Assembly (NCBI RefSeq): GCF_036634195.1 | Contig: NZ_JAZIFY010000001.1 | Location: 1,126,501 to 1,190,500 of the forward strand | Source: Streptomyces sp. P9-A4 | GTDB taxonomy: Bacteria > Actinomycetota > Actinomycetes > Streptomycetales > Streptomycetaceae | Length of the DNA stretch: 64,000 nt | Direction: 5' to 3' | Shown: one piece after another, positions 51,216 through 58,430 of the stretch | How positions within the stretch are numbered: position 1 is the first letter of the stretch | Layout of the letters: every line of letters starts with the position of its first letter | Notes under the pieces: model-generated | Database searches by the model: none | Told to the model about the DNA's origin: nothing | The model's input: the letters and a program-made list of their open reading frames with translations, nothing else | Program-made: the position numbers and the translations under genes

Positions 51216-51638
51216 TCACTCGTCGATCTTCCACGGCATGACGAGGCCGAACTTCCAGAGGTAGACGCCGAGCAGGGCGGCGATGATCACCAGGCCGACG
51301 GTGGTGAGGATGATGTTCCTTCGGCGGACCTTGGGGTCGAGGGCGCGCTGCGCGGCCTCGGTGACCTTGCGCTTGGTCCAGCGGAGCACGAGCTGTGCCC
51401 AGACGAACTCGGTCGCCCAGATCGCCATGCCGCCGAAGATGACCAGCCAGCCGGGCCCGGGGAGCGGCAGCATGACCACTCCGGCGCCGACCACGGCGAG
51501 TCCCACGATGAAGACACCGACCTGCCAGCTCAGATGCAGGCCTCGTCGGGACTTGATGAACTCCGGCGCACGGGATCCCAGTTCGGCTTCTTTGCCGTCT
51601 GCGGACTCCCCGGCGCGCTCGTCACTCTCCGCATTCAT
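51216..51638 (-). CDS. TIGR02611/PGPGW-motif membrane protein
   Basis: 140 residues from ATG 51638 (an in-frame GTG is three codons upstream). A charged N-terminus, helix QVGVFIVGLAVVGAGVVMLPLPGPGWLVIFGGMAIWA with the PLPGPGW signature, EFVWAQLVLRWTKRKVTEAAQRALDPKVRRR, and a C-terminal helix NIILTTVGLVIIAALLGVYLWKFG. Function unknown. TAGGTT stands 7 nt upstream of the ATG and there is no ribosome site, so it may be leaderless. Divergent from ssgB. Confidence 0.85.
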   Translation of the reverse strand: MNAESDERAGESADGKEAELGSRAPEFIKSRRGLHLSWQVGVFIVGLAVVGAGVVMLPLPGPGWLVIFGGMAIWATEFVWAQLVLRWTKRKVTEAAQRALDPKVRRRNIILTTVGLVIIAALLGVYLWKFGLVMPWKIDE

Positions 51639-51767
51639 GCCCACCAACCTACCGGACCGGACGCCCTCACTGGAATGGCGGCATTACCGCAGGTCACACG
51701 CACCCATACGAGCGACCTGAACGATCACAAAACCGACAGAGGGGTTTACAACGACCCTGGAGGTGGC

Positions 51768-51809
51768 ATGTCGATTTCGCCGACGTGCGAATCCCCGAGC
51801 GCACACTGA
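51768..51809 (+). CDS. 13-codon upstream ORF before ssgB
   Basis: ATG 51768 follows GGAGGT (51759-51764) by 3 nt and encodes MSISPTCESPSAH, ending at TGA 51807-51809. It stops 19 nt before the ssgB start, whose own ribosome site (GAAAGG, 11 nt from the ATG) is poorer. Could be a leader peptide or translational coupler. Evidence is the ribosome site and position only. Confidence 0.4.
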   Translation: MSISPTCESPSAH

Positions 51810-51828
51810 GCGAAAGGCCCTGGCGCTT

Positions 51829-52242
51829 ATGAACACCACGGTCAGCTGCGAGCTGCACCTGCGCCTCGTTGTGTCGAGCGAGTCCTCACTGCCTGTACCC
51901 GCGGGCCTGCGGTATGACACGGCCGATCCCTATGCCGTGCACGCCACCTTCCACACCGGAGCCGAGGAGACGGTCGAGTGGGTCTTCGCCCGCGACCTTC
52001 TCGCCGAGGGGCTGCACCGGCCCACCGGCACGGGCGACGTCCGAGTCTGGCCGTCCCGTAGTCACGGTCAGGGAGTCGTCTGCATCGCGTTGAGCTCCCC
52101 CGAGGGAGAAGCCCTGCTCGAGGCCCCTGCGAGGGCCCTGGAGTCGTTCCTGAAGAGGACCGACGCCGCCGTGCCACCGGGCACCGAGCACCGGCACTTC
52201 GATCTCGATACGGAGCTCTCCCACATCCTGGCCGACAGCTGA
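51829..52242 (+). CDS. ssgB: sporulation-specific cell division protein SsgB
   Basis: 137 residues from ATG 51829. MNTTVSCELHLRLVVSSESS, LPVPAGLRYDTADPYAVHATF, TVEWVFARDLLAEGLHRPTG and the DLDTELSHILADS end are essentially the invariant SsgB sequence. SsgB is placed by SsgA at future septum sites during aerial growth and recruits FtsZ, so it marks sporulation division sites. Its presence identifies a sporulating actinomycete. Known regulators in S. coelicolor (sigma-H, BldD) act upstream, but I could not identify their sites with confidence here. Confidence 0.96.
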   Translation: MNTTVSCELHLRLVVSSESSLPVPAGLRYDTADPYAVHATFHTGAEETVEWVFARDLLAEGLHRPTGTGDVRVWPSRSHGQGVVCIALSSPEGEALLEAPARALESFLKRTDAAVPPGTEHRHFDLDTELSHILADS

Positions 52243-52433
52243 GCCAGGCCGAGAGCCGCACGGCGCCGTCCGACTCGGGGCGACGGCGCCGCGCGGGCAG
52301 TCACATAGGCACGACACCGGCGCTCCCCACCGCGCAGCCGGCGCGGTGGTGGGCGCCGTTGTCCTTTTCCCGGTCGCGCTAAAGTCAGCGCCATTCCGCG
52401 GGCGCCCGCCCGTGGCCGGCCAGGGAGCGAATC

Positions 52434-52991
52434 GTGCTGATCCCCCACGACACCCGGATCGCCCTCGACACCGTCGTCGATCTGATGAACACCGCGCCGC
52501 AGGGCGACCGCGAGGACGAGCTCGCGGACATCCCGGGTCTGCTGACCTTCGTCCGCGCGCACAAGGTCAGTGGCGTGGGCGACCTCGGAGCCGCCGATCT
52601 GCGGGCCGTGCGCCAGGTGCGAGAGAAGTTCGCGGCGGTCTTCTCCGCCCCCGAGGCCCGCATCGCGGCCCCCCTGATCAACCAGCTGGTGGCGAACGCG
52701 GGAACCACGCCGCAGCTCACCGACCACGACGGCTACGACTGGCACGTGCACTACTTCGCGCCGGGCGCCTCGGTGGCCGACCACCTCGCGGCCGACTGCG
52801 GCATGGCCCTCGCCTTCATCGTCGTGGCGGGCGAGCAGGAACGGCTGCGGCGCTGCGAGGCACCGGACTGCGGCCGGGCCTTCGTCGACCTCTCCCGCAA
52901 CCGCTCGCGCCGCTACTGCGACAGCCGCACCTGCGGGAACCGGCTGCACGTGGCCGCGTACCGCGCCCGCCGCAAGGAAGCGGCGGGCTGA
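52434..52991 (+). CDS. CGNR zinc-finger (ABATE-type) stress regulator-like protein
   Basis: 185 residues, GTG 52434 with AGGGAG upstream. The N-terminal helical domain has the ABATE-like layout (LVANAGTTPQLTDHDGYDWHVHYFAPG) and the C-terminus the CGNR zinc finger: LRRCEAPDCGRAFVDLSRNRSRRYCDSRTCGNRLHVAAYRARR, with four cysteines ending in C-G-N-R. Such proteins are presumed DNA-binding regulators. A TTGTCC-15-TAAAGT candidate promoter lies 50-75 nt upstream. Target unknown. Confidence 0.88.
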   Translation: MLIPHDTRIALDTVVDLMNTAPQGDREDELADIPGLLTFVRAHKVSGVGDLGAADLRAVRQVREKFAAVFSAPEARIAAPLINQLVANAGTTPQLTDHDGYDWHVHYFAPGASVADHLAADCGMALAFIVVAGEQERLRRCEAPDCGRAFVDLSRNRSRRYCDSRTCGNRLHVAAYRARRKEAAG

Positions 52992-53021
52992 CCTCCCCCG
53001 GCCGCTCCCCCGGCCACGGGG

Positions 53022-53186
53022 TCACAGCACGAAGAGATCGTTGACCGCGGCCAGCAGCAGCAGACAGCCGATCACCCCGAGAAAGATCATGAGGGGTGGC
53101 TGGGAGAGCGCGAACAGGCAGCCGCGCGGCTCTTCGGCGGGGGCATCGGGGGCGGCGGGGACGGTCTCCCGCGAGGTATCCAGCAT
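53022..53186 (-). CDS. 54-residue single-pass membrane protein
   Basis: Starts at ATG 53186: MLDTSRETVPAAPDAPAEEP, a short acidic Pro-rich cytoplasmic region, then CLFALSQPPLMIFLGVIGCLLLLAAVNDLFVL as a membrane helix to the last residue. Ribosome site weak. Function unknown. Convergent with the CGNR gene, 30 nt apart. The real start could be further upstream. Confidence 0.55.
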   Translation of the reverse strand: MLDTSRETVPAAPDAPAEEPRGCLFALSQPPLMIFLGVIGCLLLLAAVNDLFVL

Positions 53187-53319
53187 CTCGGGGGGATGAT
53201 CGCGCACGCCGGACCCCGGAAATCCCGCAACACGCCCCACCGCAGGGCCCGTTCATCCCTTCCCGTGGATCATGGGAACGGGATGGGGGCGGGATGGGAC
53301 CGGGAATCGCCAGAAGTGA

Positions 53320-53733
53320 TCAGATCCCGTGCTTCTTCAGAATCGCCTCGATGTCGCTGAAGTCCTCACCGGAGGACTTGCCGGCCGGGGGCTTCGCCGC
53401 CACGGCGCGCGAGGGCGCCGACGCCCCCGGGGCCACGGTTCTCTGCTCGGCTCCCCCGGTGATCTCCTTGCGTTCGCCACGGCGCCGCTCGACGGCCCGG
53501 GTCGACAGGAACAGCAGCCAGGCGGCACCCAGCACACCGAACCCGGCCCAGGCGACCGGGCTGAACGCCGTGTTCACGATCCAGTCGACGGCGCCCGTCA
53601 TCACCAGGCCGAGCGGCACCAGGGCGTAGGCCGTGATCCGCGCGGCGGACAGGAATCGCTTCCGGTACGCCATGACGGCGGCGATGCCCAGGCCCGCCAC
53701 GGACACCGCGGAGCAAATGGTCTCGGCGAGCAT
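53320..53733 (-). CDS. small three-helix membrane protein
   Basis: 137 residues from ATG 53733, GGAGGACCGC upstream. Three hydrophobic segments: ETICSAVSVAGLGIAAVMAY, ITAYALVPLGLVMTGAVDWIV, and SPVAWAGFGVLGAAWLLFLS, then a positively charged ERRRGERKE stop-transfer and a cytoplasmic Ala/Pro tail ending SGEDFSDIEAILKKHGI. That conserved tail resembles a protein-interaction peptide. Cluster neighbours give no clue; function unknown. Confidence 0.75.
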   Translation of the reverse strand: MLAETICSAVSVAGLGIAAVMAYRKRFLSAARITAYALVPLGLVMTGAVDWIVNTAFSPVAWAGFGVLGAAWLLFLSTRAVERRRGERKEITGGAEQRTVAPGASAPSRAVAAKPPAGKSSGEDFSDIEAILKKHGI

Positions 53734-53915
53734 GCGGTCCTCCAGGTCCCGGGTGATACGTCCCTTCCATCCTGCACCGACGGGAGCGTCCGGGGCCATG
53801 TTCCGAGGCCGGTCTCAGGGAGATCTCCGGGTCCTCCCCGCCGGATCTCCTCCCCAGGTCCCGGTGGTAACCCCGAGGGTCCCGGCGGGGCGGACCGGTG
53901 AGGGAGACTGCTGTC

Positions 53916-54431
53916 ATGAGTGACACCACCACCGCACCGACCTCCCCCGTCGTCCTCGAGGCCTGGTTCGACCTCCAGTGCCCCGACTGCTTCCAGGCCC
54001 TCGGCGACGTCCGCGCGCTCCGCGAGAAGTACGGCGACCGGCTCGACGTACAGCTGCGCCACTTCCCGCTGGCCAAGCACAAGCACGCGTACGCCGCCGC
54101 CCAGGCCGCCGAGGAGGCGTTCGAGCAGGGCAAGGGCTGGCCGTACGTGGAGGCGCTGCTCGCCAGGACCGCGGACCTCGCCGAGCGGGGCGAGCCGCTC
54201 CTCCTTGAGGTCGCCGGCGAACTGGGCCTGGACGCCGAGGAGTTCGACACGGCGCTCATCGACGGCCGGCACCTGCTGACCGTCGACGCCGACGAGGCCG
54301 AGGGCAAGGCGATCAAGGTCACCGGCACCCCGACGTACGTCATCGGCGGCGAGCGGCTCGACGGCGGTCAGAGCCAGGAGGGCCTGCGGGAGCGCGTCGA
54401 GGAGATCGCCGACCGCCTCCTCAAGGGCTGA
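53916..54431 (+). CDS. DsbA-like thioredoxin-fold protein
   Basis: 171 residues from ATG 53916 (an upstream in-frame GTG is six codons earlier; GAGGGAG ribosome site). VVLEAWFDLQCPDCFQALGDVRAL has the active-site CPDC at about residues 22-25, LRHFPLAKHKHAYAAAQAAEEAF the DsbA helix region, and ITVTGTPTYVIGG-like KVTGTPTYVIGGERLDGGQ the cis-proline loop. No signal peptide, so it is cytoplasmic, as in FrnE-like members. Substrate unknown. Confidence 0.88.
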   Translation: MSDTTTAPTSPVVLEAWFDLQCPDCFQALGDVRALREKYGDRLDVQLRHFPLAKHKHAYAAAQAAEEAFEQGKGWPYVEALLARTADLAERGEPLLLEVAGELGLDAEEFDTALIDGRHLLTVDADEAEGKAIKVTGTPTYVIGGERLDGGQSQEGLRERVEEIADRLLKG

Positions 54432-54485
54432 CCGCTCCCGAAGGCCCGACCGCTCCTCCCGTAGGGCTGACCGCCCGCCCCCGCA

Positions 54486-55325
54486 CTACCGCAGCGTCTT
54501 GGCGCTGTTGACGTAGGTCGTGCGGTAGCCCAGCGACTCGTAGAGCCGGATCGCCGGAGTGTTGCCCGCGAAGACGTGCAGTCCGAGCAGGGTCTCCCCG
54601 GCCTCCAGGGCGACCCGCTCGGCGAGCCGCATGAGCGCCCGGCCGTAGCCGAGCCCGCGGTGTTCCTCGTCAACCTCGATGTCGTACACGAAGGCCGCCC
54701 ACCGCCCCGGTTCGATCTCGATCCGGCCGGTCCACAGGAACCCGGCGGCCCGTCCGTCCCGTACGACCACGTGGATCGCGACACCGGGCGTGGCCAGGCC
54801 GTCCGGCAGGTACTTCCGGTGGCTGTCCTCGGCCTTGGCGCGGGCCTGCCCCTCCGGGACCCCCCGGTCGATCCAGCTCTGCGCGAAGCCGTCCTTGGCC
54901 CGCGTCTCCCAGGCCGCGTACTCGGTCCCGCTCATCGGCCGGACCTCGACGCCGTCCGGCAGGGCCGGCGGCTCGGCGGGCAGTTCCTTGACCATGTTCC
55001 GGCTGCGCTCGGCGTAGCCCAGCGAGCGTGCCGTCCGCAGCGCCGCCTCGGCGTCCGCCGGAACCGATATCTGCACCTCGGCACAGTCCCAGCTCCGCAG
55101 CACCTCCTCGGAGGCGAGCGCCGCGACCGCGCCCCGGCCGCGACCGCGGTCCGGCTCGTCGATCCCGAGGCCGCTGATCACCCCCGAGGCCGCGCCGAAG
55201 CCCGGATCGGTGGAGAGGTGGACGGAGCCGACGCGGCGGCTGTTCACGCACACGTCGTACGTACGGGAACGCCCGCCCTCGGGCGTCTGCTGAAGCGGCT
55301 CGGCCGGCCGCAGGGTGGTGGTCAT
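54486..55325 (-). CDS. GNAT acetyltransferase, tandem domain
   Basis: 279 residues from ATG 55325. An N-terminal degenerate half (residues 20-100, containing SGLGIDEPDRGRGRGAVAALASEEVL) and a C-terminal GNAT domain with YDIEVDEEHRGLGYGRALMRLAERVALEAG (the Q/RxxGxG/A acetyl-CoA motif) and FAGNTPAIRLYESLGYRTTYV. Acceptor unknown. Its promoter candidate TAGAAC is 7 nt from the ATG. Convergent with the DsbA-like gene. Confidence 0.9.
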   Translation of the reverse strand: MTTTLRPAEPLQQTPEGGRSRTYDVCVNSRRVGSVHLSTDPGFGAASGVISGLGIDEPDRGRGRGAVAALASEEVLRSWDCAEVQISVPADAEAALRTARSLGYAERSRNMVKELPAEPPALPDGVEVRPMSGTEYAAWETRAKDGFAQSWIDRGVPEGQARAKAEDSHRKYLPDGLATPGVAIHVVVRDGRAAGFLWTGRIEIEPGRWAAFVYDIEVDEEHRGLGYGRALMRLAERVALEAGETLLGLHVFAGNTPAIRLYESLGYRTTYVNSAKTLR

Positions 55326-55384
55326 CAGAGGTGTTCTACCCACCCCGGGGCCGTACGTCATCAGGATTTCGGCGGCGACGGGCG

Positions 55385-56215
55385 CTACCCGAGACGCGGA
55401 TCCCGGTCCCGGGCCGCGTGCTCGTCGAAGATCCGCATCGCCTTGGCGGTCACGGGGCCGGGCGTCGCGGTCAGCTCGCGCCCGTCGACCCGGTGCACGG
55501 CCTGGACGTCGCGGAGGGTCGAGGTCAGGAAGATCTCCTCGGCGCTCTCCAGCACCTCCAGCGGCAGATCGGTCTCCTCCGCGCCCGTCCACTCGACCGC
55601 GAGGGCGCGGGTGATCCCGGCGAGGCAGCCCGAGGAGACCGGCGGGGTGAGGATCCGGCCGCCGACCACCACGAAGACGTTGGAGCCGGTGCCCTCGCAG
55701 AGCTGCCCCACGGTGTTGGCGAAGAGCGCCTCGGACGCACCCTGCTCGCGCGCCCTGGCGAGGGCGACCACGTTCTCGGCGTACGAGGTGGTCTTGAGGC
55801 CGGTGAGGGCGCTGCGCTCGTTGCGCGTCCAGGGCACGGTGATCACGGCGGTGGTGTCGGCCCGGCGGCCGGTCTCGCCGAGGGCCACCACGAGGCTGGG
55901 GCCCGCGTCGCCGCGCTCCGAGCCGAGCGGGGAGAGCCCGCCGGTGTACGTGATGCGGAGCCGGCCGAGGGCCATCGGGTTGGCCTCCAGGACGGCGGCG
56001 CAGGCGCGGCGGACCTCGTCGAGGTCCGGATCGGGGAGACCGAGACCGCGCGCGGAGCGGGTGAGGCGTTCCAGGTGGAGGGTGAGCGCGAAGGTCTCGC
56101 CGTGCTCGGCCTTGACCGTCTCGAAGATGCCGTCACCGACGGTCAGTCCGTGGTCCAGTACGGAGACCCGGGCGGTCTCCGCGTCGTGCAGCCCGCCGTT
56201 GACCCAGAGTTTCAT
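55385..56215 (-). CDS. pabC: aminodeoxychorismate lyase-type class IV aminotransferase
   Basis: 276 residues. PLP enzyme that releases pyruvate from 4-amino-4-deoxychorismate to give p-aminobenzoate. VNGGLHDAETARVSVLDHGLTVGDGIFETV, the PLP-lysine in ALTGLKTTSYAENVVALARAREQGASEALF (near 140), and FLTSTLRDVQAVHRVDGREL follow the class IV pattern. ATG 56215 overlaps the pabB stop by 4 nt, which supports the pabC call over a branched-chain or D-amino-acid aminotransferase. Confidence 0.9.
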   Translation of the reverse strand: MKLWVNGGLHDAETARVSVLDHGLTVGDGIFETVKAEHGETFALTLHLERLTRSARGLGLPDPDLDEVRRACAAVLEANPMALGRLRITYTGGLSPLGSERGDAGPSLVVALGETGRRADTTAVITVPWTRNERSALTGLKTTSYAENVVALARAREQGASEALFANTVGQLCEGTGSNVFVVVGGRILTPPVSSGCLAGITRALAVEWTGAEETDLPLEVLESAEEIFLTSTLRDVQAVHRVDGRELTATPGPVTAKAMRIFDEHAARDRDPRLG

Positions 56216-57279
56216 CGAGAAGTGGCCTTTCCGCTCGCCTCAAGGGCGCCTGACTCGTAGGTTCCCGACGCTATCGCGACGAGCCTGGCCGCCTTGAGCT
56301 CGGTCTCCTCCCACTCGCGCTCCGGGTCCGAGCCCCAGGTGATCCCGGCGCCGGTCCCGAAGCGCAGCACGCCCTCCGGGCGGTCGATCCAGAAGGTGCG
56401 TATGCCGACGGCCAGCTCCGCGGTGCCCGCGTCGGCGTCCACCCAGCCGACGCCACCGCAGTAGGGGCCGCGGGGAGCGGTCTCCAGGGCCTCGATGATC
56501 CGCAGCGCGCTGGACTTGGGCGCGCCCGTGACGGAGCCGGGCGGGAAGGTGGCCGCGAGCAGCTCGGGCCAGCCGGCGTCCTCGCGCAGCAGACCGGTGA
56601 CGGTGGAGACGAGGTGGACGAGGCCCGGGTGCTCTTCGAGGGCGCAGAGGGCGGGGACGGCGACGGAGCCGGTCCGGCTGACGCGGCCCAGGTCGTTGCG
56701 GACCAGGTCGACGATCATCACGTTCTCCGCGTGGTCCTTGGGGAGGAGGTCGGCGGCGGTGCGGCCGGTCCCCTTGATGGGCCCGGAGGAGAGGAGTGCC
56801 CCTTCCCTGCGCAGATAGAGCTCGGGTGAGGCGGTGGCGATCTCCACGCCGTGCGCGGGCAGCCGAATCGTTCCGGCGTACGGAGCGGGGTTGCCGCGCG
56901 CGAGGAGCGAGGTGAGGGCGTCGACGTCGGCGGTCGCGGGGTGCGGCAGCGGCGCGGTCAGCACCCGGCAGAGGTTCGCCTGATAGACCTCGCCGCGCGC
57001 GATGTGCTCGCGCACGCGCCGTACGCCCGCGACGTACGCGGCGCGGTCGAGCGAGGACGTCCAGTCACCGGCGGCGGGGCCGCGCCAGGCGCCCGGGACG
57101 GGCGGGGGGACGGGGTCGGCCCGCACGTCTCCGAAGCGGGCGCAGGTCAGGCGCCCCTCGAAGTCCGCGCAGACGGCCCAGAAGCCGGCGGAGTCCAGGG
57201 CCTCGGGGTCGTGGGTGACGTCCCGGAGATCGGTCGCGACAAGGCCGCTGAAGCGGGCCAGAGGGGCTAGGTCGTGCAC
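56212..57279 (-). CDS. pabB: aminodeoxychorismate synthase component I-like chorismate-binding protein
   Basis: 355 residues from GTG 57279. The chorismate-binding core is complete: VYQANLCRVLTAPLP, GPIKGTGRTAADLLPKDHAENVMIVDLVRNDLGRV, FPPGSVTGAPKSSALRIIEALE and YCGGVGWVDADAG. With pabC it should supply p-aminobenzoate for folate (or an antibiotic). The N-terminus is shorter than in E. coli PabB (453 residues), lacking much of the tryptophan-binding domain. An isochorismate/anthranilate enzyme is the main alternative, but the pabC overlap argues for PabB. Confidence 0.88.
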   Translation of the reverse strand: MHDLAPLARFSGLVATDLRDVTHDPEALDSAGFWAVCADFEGRLTCARFGDVRADPVPPPVPGAWRGPAAGDWTSSLDRAAYVAGVRRVREHIARGEVYQANLCRVLTAPLPHPATADVDALTSLLARGNPAPYAGTIRLPAHGVEIATASPELYLRREGALLSSGPIKGTGRTAADLLPKDHAENVMIVDLVRNDLGRVSRTGSVAVPALCALEEHPGLVHLVSTVTGLLREDAGWPELLAATFPPGSVTGAPKSSALRIIEALETAPRGPYCGGVGWVDADAGTAELAVGIRTFWIDRPEGVLRFGTGAGITWGSDPEREWEETELKAARLVAIASGTYESGALEASGKATSR

Positions 57280-57489
57280 GCATCGAGTCTAGGTCGGCCG
57301 GCGGAGGGGCGGAGGGGCCGGTCTCCAGGGGACGGGTGGGGCGACCGGTCGACGGAGGACGGCAGGCGCGCTGGCGGGGGCTCCCCGCCACCCGGGGAAC
57401 ACGGCGAGTGAACGTGGCGCGAACCCTCCGGGACGCCCCGCCGGGCACCTGGATCGGCGCGCAGGTCAGCACGCTGCGGAAACGCGTTT

Positions 57490-57517
57490 TTGTGCTGGCC
57501 CAGGAATCCGCTAGAGT
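57490..57517 (+). promoter_or_regulatory. promoter of the Gly-Cys-Val tRNA cluster
   Basis: TTGTGC (57490-57495) and TAGAGT (57512-57517), 16-nt spacer, predicted start near 57524, about 36 nt before the first tRNA. Confidence 0.65.
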
Positions 57518-57559
57518 TCAACACGTCGCCGGGACGCGCAAGCGAAACGGAAACGACAA

Positions 57560-57632
57560 GCGGACGTGGCTCAGTTGGTAGAGCATCACCTTGCCAAGGT
57601 GAGGGTCGCGAGTTCGAATCTCGTCGTCCGCT
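57560..57632 (+). tRNA. tRNA-Gly(GCC)
   Basis: 73 nt: acceptor GCGGACG/CGTCCGC, anticodon loop TTGCCAA (GCC), T arm CGAGTTCGAATCTCG, discriminator T. CCA not encoded. First of five co-oriented tRNAs. Confidence 0.96.
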
Positions 57633-57671
57633 CGATGTGGGGGATCTTCCCGAACCCCTGTATTCACTCCT

Positions 57672-57742
57672 GGTGGAGTGGCCGAGAGGCGAGGCAACGG
57701 CCTGCAAAGCCGTCTACACGGGTTCAAATCCCGTCTCCACCT
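57672..57742 (+). tRNA. tRNA-Cys(GCA)
   Basis: 71 nt: acceptor GGTGGAG/CTCCACC, anticodon loop CTGCAAA (GCA), T arm CGGGTTCAAATCCCG, discriminator T. The CCA end is encoded (57743-57745). Confidence 0.96.
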
Positions 57743-57746
57743 CCAA

Positions 57747-57818
57747 GGACGATTAGCTCAGCGGGAGAGCGCTTCCCTGACACGGAAGAGGTCACTGGTT
57801 CAATCCCAGTATCGTCCA
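57747..57818 (+). tRNA. tRNA-Val(GAC), copy 1
   Basis: 72 nt: acceptor GGACGAT/ATCGTCC, anticodon stem CTTCC/GGAAG with loop CTGACAC (GAC), T loop TTCAATC, discriminator A. CCA not encoded. Starts 1 nt after the encoded CCA of tRNA-Cys. Confidence 0.96.
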
Positions 57819-57852
57819 CTGGGCCTTCGGGTCCTGGGTCTTCGGATCCCCC

Positions 57853-57924
57853 GCGCGATTAGCTCAGCGGGAGAGCGCTTCCCTGACACGGAAGAGGTCA
57901 CTGGTTCAATCCCAGTATCGCGCA
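57853..57924 (+). tRNA. tRNA-Val(GAC), copy 2
   Basis: 72 nt, identical to copy 1 except the acceptor pair change GGACGAT/ATCGTCC to GCGCGAT/ATCGCGC: both sides change together, so pairing is kept. CCA not encoded. Confidence 0.96.
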
Positions 57925-57963
57925 CGCAGTACGCAGCACCTTCGGGTAGCTCGTGTGCACCCC

Positions 57964-58035
57964 GCGCGATTAGCTCAGCGGGAGAGCGCTTCCCTGACAC
58001 GGAAGAGGTCACTGGTTCAATCCCAGTATCGCGCA
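57964..58035 (+). tRNA. tRNA-Val(GAC), copy 3
   Basis: 72 nt, identical to copy 2. CCA is encoded at 58036-58038. Last tRNA of the cluster, followed 5 nt later by a terminator. Confidence 0.96.
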
Positions 58036-58042
58036 CCACCAA

Positions 58043-58077
58043 GAAGCCCCCGGCCGCATCTCGCGGCCGGGGGCTTC
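58043..58077. terminator. bidirectional terminator after tRNA cluster
   Basis: 15-bp perfect stem (GAAGCCCCCGGCCGC/GCGGCCGGGGGCTTC) with ATCTC loop. Sits between the tRNA cluster and the convergent zinc-ribbon gene (stop at 58091). Confidence 0.9.
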
Positions 58078-58090
58078 CGTGTTCCCCCGC

Positions 58091-58384
58091 TCAGGAGGAG
58101 AAGAGCATCCGGCCGAAACCGCGCTGGCGGTAGTGACCGCCGCCGTGGTGGCCGCCGTGGTGCGGGGCGCCCCAGGCGGGAGCGGCGGGCGCGGGCTGCG
58201 CCGGGTAGGCCTGCGGGGCGGGCGGGGCCGGCGGGGCCTGCTGGCCCCACTGGGACTCCAGGCGGGTCAGGGACTCCAGCTCGCCGTAGTCCAGGAATAT
58301 CCCCCGGCAGCCGCTGCACTGCTCGATCTGGACGCCGTTGCGGTTGTACGTGTGCATGGCCGCATGACACTTGGGGCACTGCAT
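58091..58384 (-). CDS. zf-TFIIB zinc-ribbon protein
   Basis: 97 residues from ATG 58384. Residues 1-40 form a zinc ribbon with CPKCHAAM and CSGCRGIFLDYGELESL (two CxxC knuckles), the zf-TFIIB family pattern; the remaining 55 residues are Pro/Ala/Gln then His/Gly-rich (GAPHHGGHHGGGHY). The His-rich tail may bind metal. Role unknown. It is separated from the phosphotransferase gene upstream by 46 nt. Confidence 0.88.
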   Translation of the reverse strand: MQCPKCHAAMHTYNRNGVQIEQCSGCRGIFLDYGELESLTRLESQWGQQAPPAPPAPQAYPAQPAPAAPAWGAPHHGGHHGGGHYRQRGFGRMLFSS

Positions 58385-58430
58385 GGTCGGCTCAACTCCC
58401 TGACTTCGCCGTTCGAATGGTGGCTTCACC

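Noticed and set aside
51660..51767. WhiG, sigma-H or BldD sites in front of ssgB
   Set aside because: Known to matter for ssgB in S. coelicolor, but I could not match a consensus with acceptable spacing in the sequence.
57560..58038. Attachment site or integrative element at the tRNA genes
   Set aside because: No integrase, excisionase or displaced tRNA 3' end duplicate is present on either side; neighbouring genes are core genes.
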